Of a stretch of DNA of 64,000 nt, positions 8,958-17,188 are shown in pieces. The DNA comes from Clostridium_AD sp050717515 (lineage in GTDB: Bacteria; Bacillota; Clostridia; Clostridiales; Clostridiaceae), in NCBI RefSeq assembly GCF_050717515.1, contig NZ_JBOITL010000032.1, positions 62,001 through 126,000 of the forward strand, in the 5' to 3' direction. The translations under genes were made by a program, and so were the position numbers. Numbering within the stretch: the first letter of the stretch is position 1; the number at the start of each line of letters is the position of its first letter. Under the pieces are notes generated by a model. It was not told where the DNA came from. It searched no databases and saw only the letters and a list, made by a program, of their open reading frames with translations.

Positions 8958-9815
8958 TTATATGGTTTTACGTGCATCAATTATTGTTTGATATAAAATT
9001 ATTACAATACAATCTATAATTTGAGTTTTTTTCTCTTTTGTTGTTTTTGAGGAATAACAAATAACTTTTAGTTTTTCTAGGCACTTATCTACGTTAGGTT
9101 GATTTATTTTAGAAAAATTTTCAATATATTTTATGGGAATCTTTTCTTCTGACCATTTTTTGTTCATATCCTTAAGGCCTAATTCTACTGTGGACAGTAT
9201 CCTATAAAATAATATATCTGGATTATCATTAGTAGTTTCATCTATAAGAATGATTTGATTAATAGTAGATTTCATCACATCACATTTAATTTCTAAAAAG
9301 TTTCGAATATATTTATCCTCAAAAGCGGGAATTTGATAATTTATTATATCATCAATATCAGAAAACTCACTATGCTTGTCCTTCGAAGTTATTAACATAG
9401 CATTTAATCCAGGTATATTTAAGGTCTTAATTAAAATAGGCAGTATATTAGAAGGTATAGGCACTCCCAGTAGGATTAAATTTTCTAAAATGCTAACACT
9501 CTCTGTAATTGCTAGAAAAGCTATTATAATTTGGGATAACATGGTGGTGGTTATTAGTGAATTTAAAATAGTCTCTAGCAATCTAACTGTAATTACGCAA
9601 AGGGAATACGTGATAATCTTTTTAGTAGCTTTACGTAATCCTGTACTGGAAAACCTTTTATATTTTATAGCAGTAGATATTCCTGTAATAGTATCTAAAA
9701 TAATAAGCACCAAAAGAATAATATAGGAGGTTTGCATGCTATTAAAGATCTCGCAAAGGAAACCTAAGATTCCAGATACTCCAAATATTTTTAACAAGAA
9801 GTCATTCTTGTGCAT
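8958..9815 (-). CDS. Phage-holin-family membrane protein with a long C-terminal extension
   Basis: Residues about 10-135 match the phage holin 4 / toxin-secretion holin type, with hydrophobic helices, LDTITGISTAIKYKRFSS and the later SVSILENLILLGVPIPS. Holins of this family are usually about 130-150 residues and end soon after that motif. This one continues for about 150 hydrophilic residues (285 aa in total) without a recognisable domain. I start at ATG 9815, behind TGGAGATG; a TTG at 9842 is possible. No phage genes are nearby, so it may be a domesticated holin for protein or peptidoglycan-fragment release. Role uncertain. Confidence 0.7.
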   Translation of the reverse strand: MHKNDFLLKIFGVSGILGFLCEIFNSMQTSYIILLVLIILDTITGISTAIKYKRFSSTGLRKATKKIITYSLCVITVRLLETILNSLITTTMLSQIIIAFLAITESVSILENLILLGVPIPSNILPILIKTLNIPGLNAMLITSKDKHSEFSDIDDIINYQIPAFEDKYIRNFLEIKCDVMKSTINQIILIDETTNDNPDILFYRILSTVELGLKDMNKKWSEEKIPIKYIENFSKINQPNVDKCLEKLKVICYSSKTTKEKKTQIIDCIVIILYQTIIDARKTI

Positions 9816-9985
9816 TTTTTCATCTCCATTAATAATAGACAATCATAAATATGGAATGAATAATCCCAATAGATTATTTATTCCATATAATATATGCTGT
9901 ATTAAAAAAAATGCTATTGATGTATTTCCTCTGTATACCAAATCTTTCTTTGCTATTTAAAATTGTAACGGTGCAGCTATAATTA

Positions 9986-10477
9986 TTAATTGAAAAATTT
10001 CAATTGAACATTTATTTTCTTATCTTCAATCTCTAAAATAACATAAGAATACCATGGTTCCCGCCGCTTGTAAGAGGGTGAACCGGGATTTATCATAAGG
10101 ACTTTGTTTTTAGTTATAATCAGTGGTTGATGACTGTGGCCAAAGATGATTATATCTACTTTGTCATCACTAAATTCCGCGTAAGCTCTCTCAAGTGTAG
10201 ATTTGTCATTACCATGACCGTGGTACAAACCGATTTTATATCCTTCCACAGGTATAATTATTTTTTCTTTTAATAAATCTCTGATGTAGCCCTTATCATT
10301 ATTTCCCCATACTCCAATAAAGTTTTTATGCTCTCTTAATTTTGATACCACACTAGAGGAGACATAATCACCTGCATGAATTATCATATCAGATTCTCTA
10401 GATATATTATCTATGAATTTGAAAAGTTTATCGCTATGTTTTTTTACATGAGTATCAGACAATATTGCAATTTTCAT
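9986..10477 (-). CDS. YfcE/MJ0936-family metallophosphoesterase
   Basis: This 163-residue single-domain phosphodiesterase has the classic calcineurin-like metal motifs in order: LSDTH, HAGDYV, GNND, HGHG and FGHSH, then NPGSPS. Enzymes of the family hydrolyse phosphodiesters, and some act on 2',3'-cyclic nucleotides; the physiological substrate is usually unknown. The start is ATG 10477, six bases after GAAGGTG. Upstream in-frame GTG and ATG codons crowd the ribosome site. The gene is monocistronic. Confidence 0.9.
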   Translation of the reverse strand: MKIAILSDTHVKKHSDKLFKFIDNISRESDMIIHAGDYVSSSVVSKLREHKNFIGVWGNNDKGYIRDLLKEKIIIPVEGYKIGLYHGHGNDKSTLERAYAEFSDDKVDIIIFGHSHQPLIITKNKVLMINPGSPSYKRREPWYSYVILEIEDKKINVQLKFFN

Positions 10478-10642
10478 ATTCATCACCTTCTAATAGTATA
10501 TTATGCATATATTATGCTTTGATACACAATTAGTATTTAAGTATAAAATACATTTTCAAATTAATTCCTTTATCATAACATTTTTGGTATGATTATAATA
10601 TAATATAGTATAGTATAACTAAATAAGAGGGGATGCAAATTA

Positions 10643-11005
10643 ATGTTTATGTTTAACATTATCCAATTTATGGTTCCTGTTATATTTTTGTTAGTATTTG
10701 GTATAATTATATTCAGCATAATGAAAGGCATAAGTCAATGGTCAAAGAATAATAAACAACCTGTTTTATCAGTAAAAGCAAAGGCAGTAACTAAAAGGAC
10801 ACATACGACCAGTAATAGTAGCATTAATGATAGTCAGCCGGTCCATAGAAGCACTACATTTTATCATGTAACCTTTGAAGTAGAGAGTGGAGATAGGATG
10901 GAATTTCAAATAAGTGGCGGTGAATTTGGCTTATTAGCAGAAGGTGATGTTGGAAAGCTTACATTTCAAGGCACTAGATATAAGAGTTTTGAAAGAGAAG
11001 TTTAA
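10643..11005 (+). CDS. DUF2500 domain membrane-anchored protein
   Basis: The 120-residue protein has one N-terminal membrane helix (about residues 5-27). A short linker leads to a beta-rich domain with the DUF2500 pattern: VKAKAVTKRTHT, TFYHVTFEVESGDRMEF and GEFGLLAEGDVGKLTFQG. The function of the family is unknown. It lies 18 bases before the next gene, so a two-gene unit is likely. Confidence 0.75.
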   Translation: MFMFNIIQFMVPVIFLLVFGIIIFSIMKGISQWSKNNKQPVLSVKAKAVTKRTHTTSNSSINDSQPVHRSTTFYHVTFEVESGDRMEFQISGGEFGLLAEGDVGKLTFQGTRYKSFEREV

Positions 11006-11023
11006 TATATGTGAGGAGAAAAA

Positions 11024-11734
11024 ATGGGACAAACAGAAGATGTAGTCTATGTTTTGGAGCAATCAGGAATAAATATAAACAACGAGAAATCACTGCACTC
11101 ATCCATTAAGCAATGGTATGCTATGCCAGGCGACAGATTAGAAGTAAAAGTGGATAAGTATATAATTGATTTAGTAAGGGAAGATTCATTAATAGAAATT
11201 CAAACTAGAAATTTCAGTGCCATTGGAAATAAGCTAAGAGCCCTGGTTAAATACAATATGGTTACGCTAGTGCACCCTATAGCTATTGAAAAATATATAG
11301 TAACAATGGATGATTCGGCTAAAGTAATTAGTAGAAGAAAATCCCCTAAAAAAGGTAAATTAGTGGATTTGTTTGATGAGTTAATTAGGATACCGGATTT
11401 AATAGATGAAGAAAATTTTATACTGGAAATCTTAATGACCAAAGAGGAAGAAATAAGATGTAAGGATGGAAAAGGAAGCTGGAGAAGAAAGGGTATTAGC
11501 ATTGTGGACAGAAAGTTAGTACAGGTAGTAGAAAAGGTAACGTTTAAAGAAGGAAAAGATTTTTTAATGTTTCTACCAGAAGACCTGCCAGAAAATTTTA
11601 CAAATAAAGATTTAGCGAAAATATTGAAAGTTACTGTATATAAGACAAGAAAAGTAACTTATTGCTTAAGGAAAATGAAGATTATAAAAGAAGTAGGAAA
11701 GCTGCGAAATGAACTCATATTTGAGAGGCAATAA
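11024..11734 (+). CDS. Conserved protein of unknown function, possible nuclease-like fold
   Basis: This 236-residue soluble protein belongs to a widespread bacterial family that I know only as uncharacterised. The N-terminal half contains DKYIIDLVREDSLIEIQTRNF, whose spaced Asp and Glu-x-Gln recall the core of PD-(D/E)XK nuclease folds. The middle has a conserved RRKSPKKGK and GSWRRKGISIVDR. The last 60 residues look like a winged helix (NKDLAKILKVTVYKTRKVTYCLRKM). A DNA-related role is an inference from fold impressions, not an established function. Confidence 0.65.
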   Translation: MGQTEDVVYVLEQSGININNEKSLHSSIKQWYAMPGDRLEVKVDKYIIDLVREDSLIEIQTRNFSAIGNKLRALVKYNMVTLVHPIAIEKYIVTMDDSAKVISRRKSPKKGKLVDLFDELIRIPDLIDEENFILEILMTKEEEIRCKDGKGSWRRKGISIVDRKLVQVVEKVTFKEGKDFLMFLPEDLPENFTNKDLAKILKVTVYKTRKVTYCLRKMKIIKEVGKLRNELIFERQ

Positions 11735-11896
11735 ATAAGAGAAATAAATTTTTATTTTTATTTATAATTATATAAATGTAATTAAGCAGGGAAGTATAAA
11801 ATTTAAACTTTGATATATGTGGAACTATATGATAAATTAGACTTAATATAAAATAGTGAAAAATATATATTATAAAAGATAGAAAGGAAGATATAA

Positions 11897-12544
11897 GTGA
11901 GAAAAAAAAATATAGTTATTGGAGCCTTGCTTGCAGTTGGAGTAGTAGGAGCCTATGAATTTTATAAAAGCAATTTTAAAACTTGTGATTCTAATCTTGG
12001 TGAAGTAAATGAAGCAGATAAACAATTTGTATGGACTCTAGAGGGAGAAGGATTGTTTTTTACAAAGCCTGAAGAAGAACCACAAGAGGTAGGTATAAAG
12101 GTATACAAAGGTATAAGAATATTAGAATTATATGGAGATGGTAATCTAATAGGTAAATTTAAAATTGCAATAGGGGGAGCTCCTATTGGTGATAAACATA
12201 TGGAAGGAGATAGAAAAACTCCTGAAGGCAAATATCATATTTGCACAAGAAATGATAAAAGTAAATACACCTTATTTTTAGGACTTGATTATCCGAATGT
12301 ACAGGATGCTCAAAGAGGACTTCAAAATGGGTTAATAGAGGAACATGCATTTAAAGAAATAAATATTCAAATTGAAAGTGGTAAAAGACCGGATTGGAGT
12401 ACTGCTTTAGGTGGTACAATAGGCATACATGGTGGGGGAACTCTAGGGGATTGGACCGCTGGATGCATCGCTCTATCAGATGATGATATTAAGATTATTT
12501 GGGAATATGCTCAAATGAATACTCTTGTGGAAATCTGTGAATAA
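11897..12544 (+). CDS. L,D-transpeptidase (YkuD family)
   Basis: This 215-residue cell-wall enzyme starts at GTG behind GGAAG. An N-terminal signal anchor (about residues 6-22) puts the catalytic domain outside the membrane. The YkuD signature is complete: HGGG (His178), then TAGCIAL with the nucleophile Cys190, followed by DDDIKIIW. It would form L,D-crosslinks in peptidoglycan or attach molecules to it. A DUF2500 pair precedes it and a lipoprotein follows, but no operon is evident. Confidence 0.88.
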   Translation: MRKKNIVIGALLAVGVVGAYEFYKSNFKTCDSNLGEVNEADKQFVWTLEGEGLFFTKPEEEPQEVGIKVYKGIRILELYGDGNLIGKFKIAIGGAPIGDKHMEGDRKTPEGKYHICTRNDKSKYTLFLGLDYPNVQDAQRGLQNGLIEEHAFKEINIQIESGKRPDWSTALGGTIGIHGGGTLGDWTAGCIALSDDDIKIIWEYAQMNTLVEICE

Positions 12545-12614
12545 TTAAAATAATATTTAATTCAAAAGCATAATTAGTATTTTTGTTGAAAGAAAAAACA
12601 TAACATTAGTAGAC

Positions 12615-13118
12615 ATGGGGGTGTTTATTATAAAAAAAACAATAGCAATTGGGGCTATGTGCATTATAATAGGAGTAAGTTTTTTAGGATGCAAAATTAA
12701 AACTAACCAGGTTAATGCTGAAAAAGATACAATCATTGTAAAAGAAAATACAACTAGTGCTAAACAAACTAATGTGGATTTGAGTAAGTTTAAAATTGCG
12801 GATAAAGAAGATAGCTATAGTTCTACAATGTCAGGATTAAACACTAAAAAAGGCTATGCAAAGTTTTTCTTTCATAAATTTTCAGGTACACGCACAGTAG
12901 CTGAGATAAAGAAAAATTGTAGGATTAGTTATAAATCTCATATTGAAAAAGGAAAGTTAGATGTAGTAATTCTAGATTCAGCGGGTAATACTTTAAAGGT
13001 ATTAGAAGCAAATAAAGAGGAAAACATAGAGTTGAATTTTTCAGATAAAAATGAATATATAATTAAAGCTGTTGGTGATGAAGCTTATAAAGGTGATATA
13101 ATAATAGAAACAAAATAG
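12615..13118 (+). CDS. Putative lipoprotein, unknown function
   Basis: The N-terminus is a lipoprotein signal peptide with lipobox FLGC at about residue 26, so the protein should be anchored outside the membrane. The remainder (about 140 residues) is a lysine-rich linker and a beta-sandwich-like domain ending with EYIIKAVGDEAYKGDIIIE, similar in flavour to pre-peptidase C-terminal domains. The start is uncertain. ATG 12615 lacks a clear ribosome site, and the GGGGGTG just inside the ORF could serve a slightly later non-standard start. Confidence 0.6.
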   Translation: MGVFIIKKTIAIGAMCIIIGVSFLGCKIKTNQVNAEKDTIIVKENTTSAKQTNVDLSKFKIADKEDSYSSTMSGLNTKKGYAKFFFHKFSGTRTVAEIKKNCRISYKSHIEKGKLDVVILDSAGNTLKVLEANKEENIELNFSDKNEYIIKAVGDEAYKGDIIIETK

Positions 13119-13201
13119 TTTGAATTTATTTAAACATAGTAAAAAATATATTTGTAATTAAAGGACTCTATTCAAGAGAAATACAAGGAGTGTGAAATAT
13201 A

Positions 13202-14179
13202 ATGGATAAGAAAAAAGTCTACATAACAAGAAGAATACCAGATGAGGCTATTGAACTTTTAGAAGAACATTTCCATGTAGAAGTAAATTCGCAAGATAGA
13301 GTTTTATTAAGAGAAGAACTTTTAGAAAAGGTAAAAGGTATGGATGCAGTTTTATGTCTTATAACTGATAATATTGATAGTGAGGTTCTTGAGGCAGCTG
13401 GCGTTAAGTGTAAGATATTTGCTAATTATGGTGTGGGTTATAATAATATTGATACAGTGGCAGCTACTGAAAGAGGAATAATAATTACAAACACCCCTGG
13501 AGTGTTAGATGATGCAACTGCTGACCTTGCATGGACATTGCTGATGGCGGTATCTAGAAGAATAGTGGCAGCAGATAAATTTACAAGAAATGGTGCTTTT
13601 CAATGTTGGGATCCTATGATGTTTCTTGGACGGGACATTACTGGTAAGACACTAGGACTTATAGGGGCAGGACGGATTGGATTTAACTTTGCAAAAAAAG
13701 CTAAGGCTTTTGATATGAAAATTCTTTACACTGGTCTAAGGCATAATTATAAAATAGAAAATGAATTAGGTGCTATTTATGTGGATAAAGAAACCTTACT
13801 TCAGGAAGCGGACTTTGTTTCATTACACGTACCACTTTTACCTTCTACTACTCACTATATTGGTGAGTCAGAATTTTCAATGATGAAAAAAACTTCAGTT
13901 ATTGTTAATACATCTAGAGGTTCAGTAATTGATGAAAAAGCATTAGTTAAAGCCCTCAAGCAAGGTGAAATATGGGGAGCTGGACTTGATGTATATGAAA
14001 ATGAACCAGAGATTGAGCAAGAGCTTTTAGATATGTATAATGTTGTTATTGTTCCGCATATTGCGTCAGCTACTATGGAAACCAGAAGGAATATGGGACT
14101 AATTGCTGCTAATAATATTATTAAAGTTCTTTCGGGTGAGAATCCTAATACTTGTGTTAATATAGAAGTGTTAAAATAA
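13202..14179 (+). CDS. D-2-hydroxyacid dehydrogenase (glyoxylate/hydroxypyruvate reductase type)
   Basis: This 325-residue NAD(P)-dependent dehydrogenase shows the Rossmann motif GLIGAGRIG and the catalytic Arg in VNTSRGSVID. The catalytic Glu lies near DVYENEPEIE and the His in VPHIASAT. Closest in style to glyoxylate or hydroxypyruvate reductases, it would reduce a small 2-oxoacid to the D-hydroxyacid in the cytoplasm. Because purine catabolism can yield glyoxylate, a link to the genes downstream is plausible, but the gene is monocistronic with its own terminator and substrate specificity is not visible. Confidence 0.85.
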   Translation: MDKKKVYITRRIPDEAIELLEEHFHVEVNSQDRVLLREELLEKVKGMDAVLCLITDNIDSEVLEAAGVKCKIFANYGVGYNNIDTVAATERGIIITNTPGVLDDATADLAWTLLMAVSRRIVAADKFTRNGAFQCWDPMMFLGRDITGKTLGLIGAGRIGFNFAKKAKAFDMKILYTGLRHNYKIENELGAIYVDKETLLQEADFVSLHVPLLPSTTHYIGESEFSMMKKTSVIVNTSRGSVIDEKALVKALKQGEIWGAGLDVYENEPEIEQELLDMYNVVIVPHIASATMETRRNMGLIAANNIIKVLSGENPNTCVNIEVLK

Positions 14180-14187
14180 TGTAGATA

Positions 14188-14231
14188 AAAAGGCACCCCC
14201 ATTCAGATGAGTGAATAGGAGTGCCTTTGCT
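14188..14231 (+). terminator. Terminator after the 2-hydroxyacid dehydrogenase
   Basis: AAAGGCAC pairs with GTGCCTTT, with further pairing of ATTCA and TGAAT inside, followed by a short T-rich run. Confidence 0.7.
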
Positions 14232-14251
14232 TTATTGTCTAATATTGAACC

Positions 14252-14350
14252 CTAATAAAGTTTTTTTATTTTTGCCCAATGAATTGCTCCAAAAGGAAGG
14301 CCATCATTATTTGCCATTCCGACAATCGCTTCATCTACAGCTATTTTCAT
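14252..14350 (-). pseudogene. Relic of a guanine deaminase-type gene (N-terminal 22 codons only)
   Basis: Read on the minus strand from ATG 14350, the ORF gives KIAVDEAIVGMANNDGLPFG followed by AIHWAKIKKLY and a stop. The first part matches the start of TadA-like guanine/nucleoside deaminases (helix, then NDGGPFGA). The sequence leaves the family just before the zinc-binding HAE motif, so it cannot be active. It lies between a terminator and the purine regulator. This looks like the remains of a guanine deaminase once belonging to the cluster. The call rests on about 22 matching residues and could be refuted by alignment. Confidence 0.45.
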
Positions 14351-14372
14351 ACCGCCTTATTTTTAAATGATA

Positions 14373-15014
14373 TTAAAATTTATTTTTAATATCTATATAA
14401 TTGTATATAGAGTATTTTGAAATACCAAAAAAATTTGCTGTTTTATCGCCAGCCTTTGTAATTAAGAAAGCCCCAGCATCATTAAGAAATTGAATAGCTT
14501 GTATTTTTTCATCTTTACTCATAAGTGCCACAGGTTTCCCTATTTTTTTTACCGATTCATCTAATAAGTCATCTAGTAGTTGATTTACATTCTGAGGAAT
14601 GTTACTTACATCTTCAGGATCCTCTTTATGACTAATCATTGAGTCTAAGCAATTTTTAGCTATAGTAAGCTCAGTAATATCATAATTTATAGAAAATATC
14701 CCAGTAGGCTTATTTTCACTATCTCGTATATAGATGGTACTTGACTTTAAAACCTTACCATCATGAGTTTTGGTAATATAGTTTAATTTATCTTCCAGTG
14801 ATGTAGAAACATGTTTTAAAGCATTTAAAACAATCCGGGAAGCGCTAGTACTTGTATCTCTGTGTGTAACATGACCATTTTCAATAAATATAATTGGGTA
14901 ATCTACATGGTCAGATGATATGTCATGAATAACTACTTCACAATTTCGTCCAAATTGAGTTGAAATACCTTTTGCTAATCTTTTTAGAAAATCTAAACTA
15001 CAATCGTTTTCCAT
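14373..15014 (-). CDS. YheO-like PAS/HTH transcriptional regulator
   Basis: The 213-residue protein has the YheO-like PAS domain at residues 1-115 (QFGRNCEVVIHDIS near the start, then GIFSINYDITEL). The C-terminal HTH_22 DNA-binding domain covers about 155-213 (KIQAIQFLNDAGAFLITKAG, ISKYSIYNYI). Such proteins sense an unknown ligand and regulate nearby catabolic genes. The start is ATG 15014, six bases after GAGG; an upstream GTG is less likely. It is transcribed divergently from adenine deaminase, and its promoter closely matches that of the ygeX operon 20 kb away. It is the best candidate for control of the purine genes here. Confidence 0.85.
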   Translation of the reverse strand: MENDCSLDFLKRLAKGISTQFGRNCEVVIHDISSDHVDYPIIFIENGHVTHRDTSTSASRIVLNALKHVSTSLEDKLNYITKTHDGKVLKSSTIYIRDSENKPTGIFSINYDITELTIAKNCLDSMISHKEDPEDVSNIPQNVNQLLDDLLDESVKKIGKPVALMSKDEKIQAIQFLNDAGAFLITKAGDKTANFFGISKYSIYNYIDIKNKF

Positions 15015-15080
15015 ACAAAACCTCACAATTCATATTATAAAGTGTAAAATTAAAGAAACTTACAAATATTACATGAATTA

Positions 15081-15109
15081 AGTATATCAATGTTTATTTT
15101 TAAAATCAA
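15081..15109 (-). promoter_or_regulatory. Promoter of the YheO-like regulator
   Basis: On the minus strand TTGATT, a 17-base spacer and TATACT are seen, in the context TTGATATACTTAATT. The arrangement is almost the same as in the promoter at 34851-34879. Confidence 0.6.
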
Positions 15110-15193
15110 CATAATATATGAAAAAAAATTTTAATTTACAAAATTTTTTTAATGCTATGAAGAAAAAATTGATAAAACATTCTGTAAACTTTA

Positions 15194-15222
15194 TTGACTT
15201 TTATTTTCTTAAATGGTAATCT
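15194..15222 (+). promoter_or_regulatory. Promoter of adenine deaminase
   Basis: TTGACT (15194-15199), a 17-base spacer and TAATCT (15217-15222), in the context ATGGTAATCT. A near-copy with identical spacing is found at 26775-26803. Confidence 0.6.
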
Positions 15223-15258
15223 GATGAAATAAAGCACCATAAAGGAGAATGTTTTGCT

Positions 15259-16983
15259 ATGAAATCAAGTAAAACCAAAAGTTTAATACAGGTAGCTACA
15301 GGTAGAAAAAAAGCAGATTTAGTCATTGAAAATTGCAATGTTGTAAATGTTTTTTCACAGGAGATAATATATGGTAAGCTAGCCATTAGTCAGGGTATAT
15401 TTGTTGGTATTGGTGATTATGAAGCTACAGAGGTAATTGACGGTGAAGGGAAATATATAGTTCCGGGTTTAATTGATTCCCATGTTCATATAGAGTCATC
15501 TATGGGTTCACCATATCAATTTGCAAGAGCTGTACTACCAAGGGGGACCACCACTGTTATTTCTGATTGTCATGAAATAGCTAATGTTAAAGGTCTTGAG
15601 GGTATAAAGTACATGATTGAGTCTAGTGAAAATCTTCCTCTTGATGTGTATATAATGCTACCATCTTGTGTTCCAGCTACCATATTTGAAACATCAGGTG
15701 CAATATTAGAAGCAGAAGATTTAGAAGAACTTATGCAACATGAAAGAGTATTGGGCCTTGGGGAACTAATGAACTATCAAGGCGTTGTTTTTACAGATGA
15801 AGGCATCATGAAAAAACTACAACTTACTGATAAATATCATAAAATAGTAGATGGCCATGGGCCTATTATAAAAGAAAAAGAGTTAAATGCCTATGCATTA
15901 TCCGGTGTTAAAACAGACCATGAATGTATGAACCATAAAGAGGTATTAGACAGACTTAGGAATGGCATTTATATTGCAGTAAGAGAGGGCTCAGCGGCAA
16001 AGAATTTACTGGATTTAGTTGGTGCTGTAAATCCCTTTAATGAGCGTAGATTTACCTTTTGTACGGATGACAGGCATCCTAAGGATATTTTACATGAGGG
16101 TCATATAGACAATAACATTCGACTTGCTATAAGAGCGGGGGTTAGTCCTATAACTGCAATTAGAATGGGCACATTAAATTCAGCAGAATGTTACGGTCTT
16201 AAAAATCTTGGTGCTATTGCTCCTGGTTATATAGCAGATTTTATAATAGTTGATAATTTGACGGACTTTAATGTGTTAAAAACTTTTAAAAAAGGTAAAC
16301 ACATAGCGGATGATTGGTATAAGTCTATAAAGGAAGATAAAAAACTTTTAGAAATTGTATCCAACAGTGTTAGTATAAAAGAGTTTACAGAGGAGGATTT
16401 AAAAATAAAATTATCTTCCGAATCTGCAAAAGTAATTAAAATTATGGATCACAGTCTTTTTACAGAGAATGTAACTAGGGCAGTGAATGTAGATGAAAAT
16501 GGATACTACATATATAATGAAGCAGTTGATGTTTTACCTATTTATGTATTTGAAAGACATAGTGGAACCGGTAATATTGGTAAAGGTTTAATTGAAGGAT
16601 ATGGTCTAAAGAATGGAGCTATTGCCTCGACTATAGCGCATGATTCACATAACTTGGTGGTTATAGGTGATAGTCCAATGAATGTTAAAATAGCTGTCAA
16701 AAAGATAATAGAAATTGGTGGAGGCCTGGTAATTGTAAAAAATGGAGAGGTAAAAGGTTGTTTACCTTTAGATATTGGAGGGATTATGTCTAGTAGTGAT
16801 TTAGAGACTGTATCAAAAGGTCATGAAGAACTTAATAAAATTGCCATGGAGGAATTGGGTATTAATGATAATGTAAATGCTTTTATGACCTTAGCATTTA
16901 TGGCATTACCAGTTATTCCAAAACTTAAGATTACTGATAAAGGCTTATTTGATGTTATAAAATTTGAACTTACCAGTTTATAA
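15259..16983 (+). CDS. ade: Adenine deaminase
   Basis: This 574-residue metal-dependent amidohydrolase converts adenine to hypoxanthine and ammonia. The N-terminal metal motif is GLIDSHVHIESS, followed by TTTVISDCHEIAN. Further family marks are DGHGP, KTDHECMN, FCTDDRHP and, in the C-terminal domain, IAHDSHNLVVIGD. The length is typical for the Ade/AdeC family. An AAAGGAG site precedes ATG 15259 with a rather long 11-base gap, and its promoter is at 15194. It provides the entry of adenine into the hypoxanthine/xanthine route encoded downstream and lies divergent from the likely regulator. Confidence 0.93.
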   Translation: MKSSKTKSLIQVATGRKKADLVIENCNVVNVFSQEIIYGKLAISQGIFVGIGDYEATEVIDGEGKYIVPGLIDSHVHIESSMGSPYQFARAVLPRGTTTVISDCHEIANVKGLEGIKYMIESSENLPLDVYIMLPSCVPATIFETSGAILEAEDLEELMQHERVLGLGELMNYQGVVFTDEGIMKKLQLTDKYHKIVDGHGPIIKEKELNAYALSGVKTDHECMNHKEVLDRLRNGIYIAVREGSAAKNLLDLVGAVNPFNERRFTFCTDDRHPKDILHEGHIDNNIRLAIRAGVSPITAIRMGTLNSAECYGLKNLGAIAPGYIADFIIVDNLTDFNVLKTFKKGKHIADDWYKSIKEDKKLLEIVSNSVSIKEFTEEDLKIKLSSESAKVIKIMDHSLFTENVTRAVNVDENGYYIYNEAVDVLPIYVFERHSGTGNIGKGLIEGYGLKNGAIASTIAHDSHNLVVIGDSPMNVKIAVKKIIEIGGGLVIVKNGEVKGCLPLDIGGIMSSSDLETVSKGHEELNKIAMEELGINDNVNAFMTLAFMALPVIPKLKITDKGLFDVIKFELTSL

Positions 16984-17029
16984 GCATATACATAATTTTA
17001 AATTTCTGAATTAACTCTCTTGGCTGCTG

Positions 17030-17049
17030 AAATTAGGTATACCTAATTT
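17030..17049. promoter_or_regulatory. Perfect 20-bp palindrome, likely operator
   Basis: AAATTAGGTATACCTAATTT is fully self-complementary with no mismatch and lies 40 bases before the -35 of the next operon. The core TTAGG-N4-CCTAA has the spacing of DtxR/IdeR-type metal-regulator sites, but the regulator is unknown. Confidence 0.6.
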
Positions 17050-17089
17050 AAAAAAAATTGCAAAATTAAAAAAAAATTGCAAAACAATA

Positions 17090-17117
17090 TTGACTTACTT
17101 TTTTGTAATGATATACT
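17090..17117 (+). promoter_or_regulatory. Promoter of the 8-oxoguanine deaminase / xanthine dehydrogenase operon
   Basis: TTGACT (17090-17095), 16 bases, TATACT (17112-17117), in the context TGATATACTAAATTTATA. This -10 context recurs before ygeX. Two TTGCAAAA copies (about 17058 and 17077) lie directly upstream. Confidence 0.6.
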
Positions 17118-17188
17118 AAATTTATATTTATGTACTAATTTCATTACATTTAGATGCTATTATTAGAAGAGTAGGTTAGGAGAGAATT

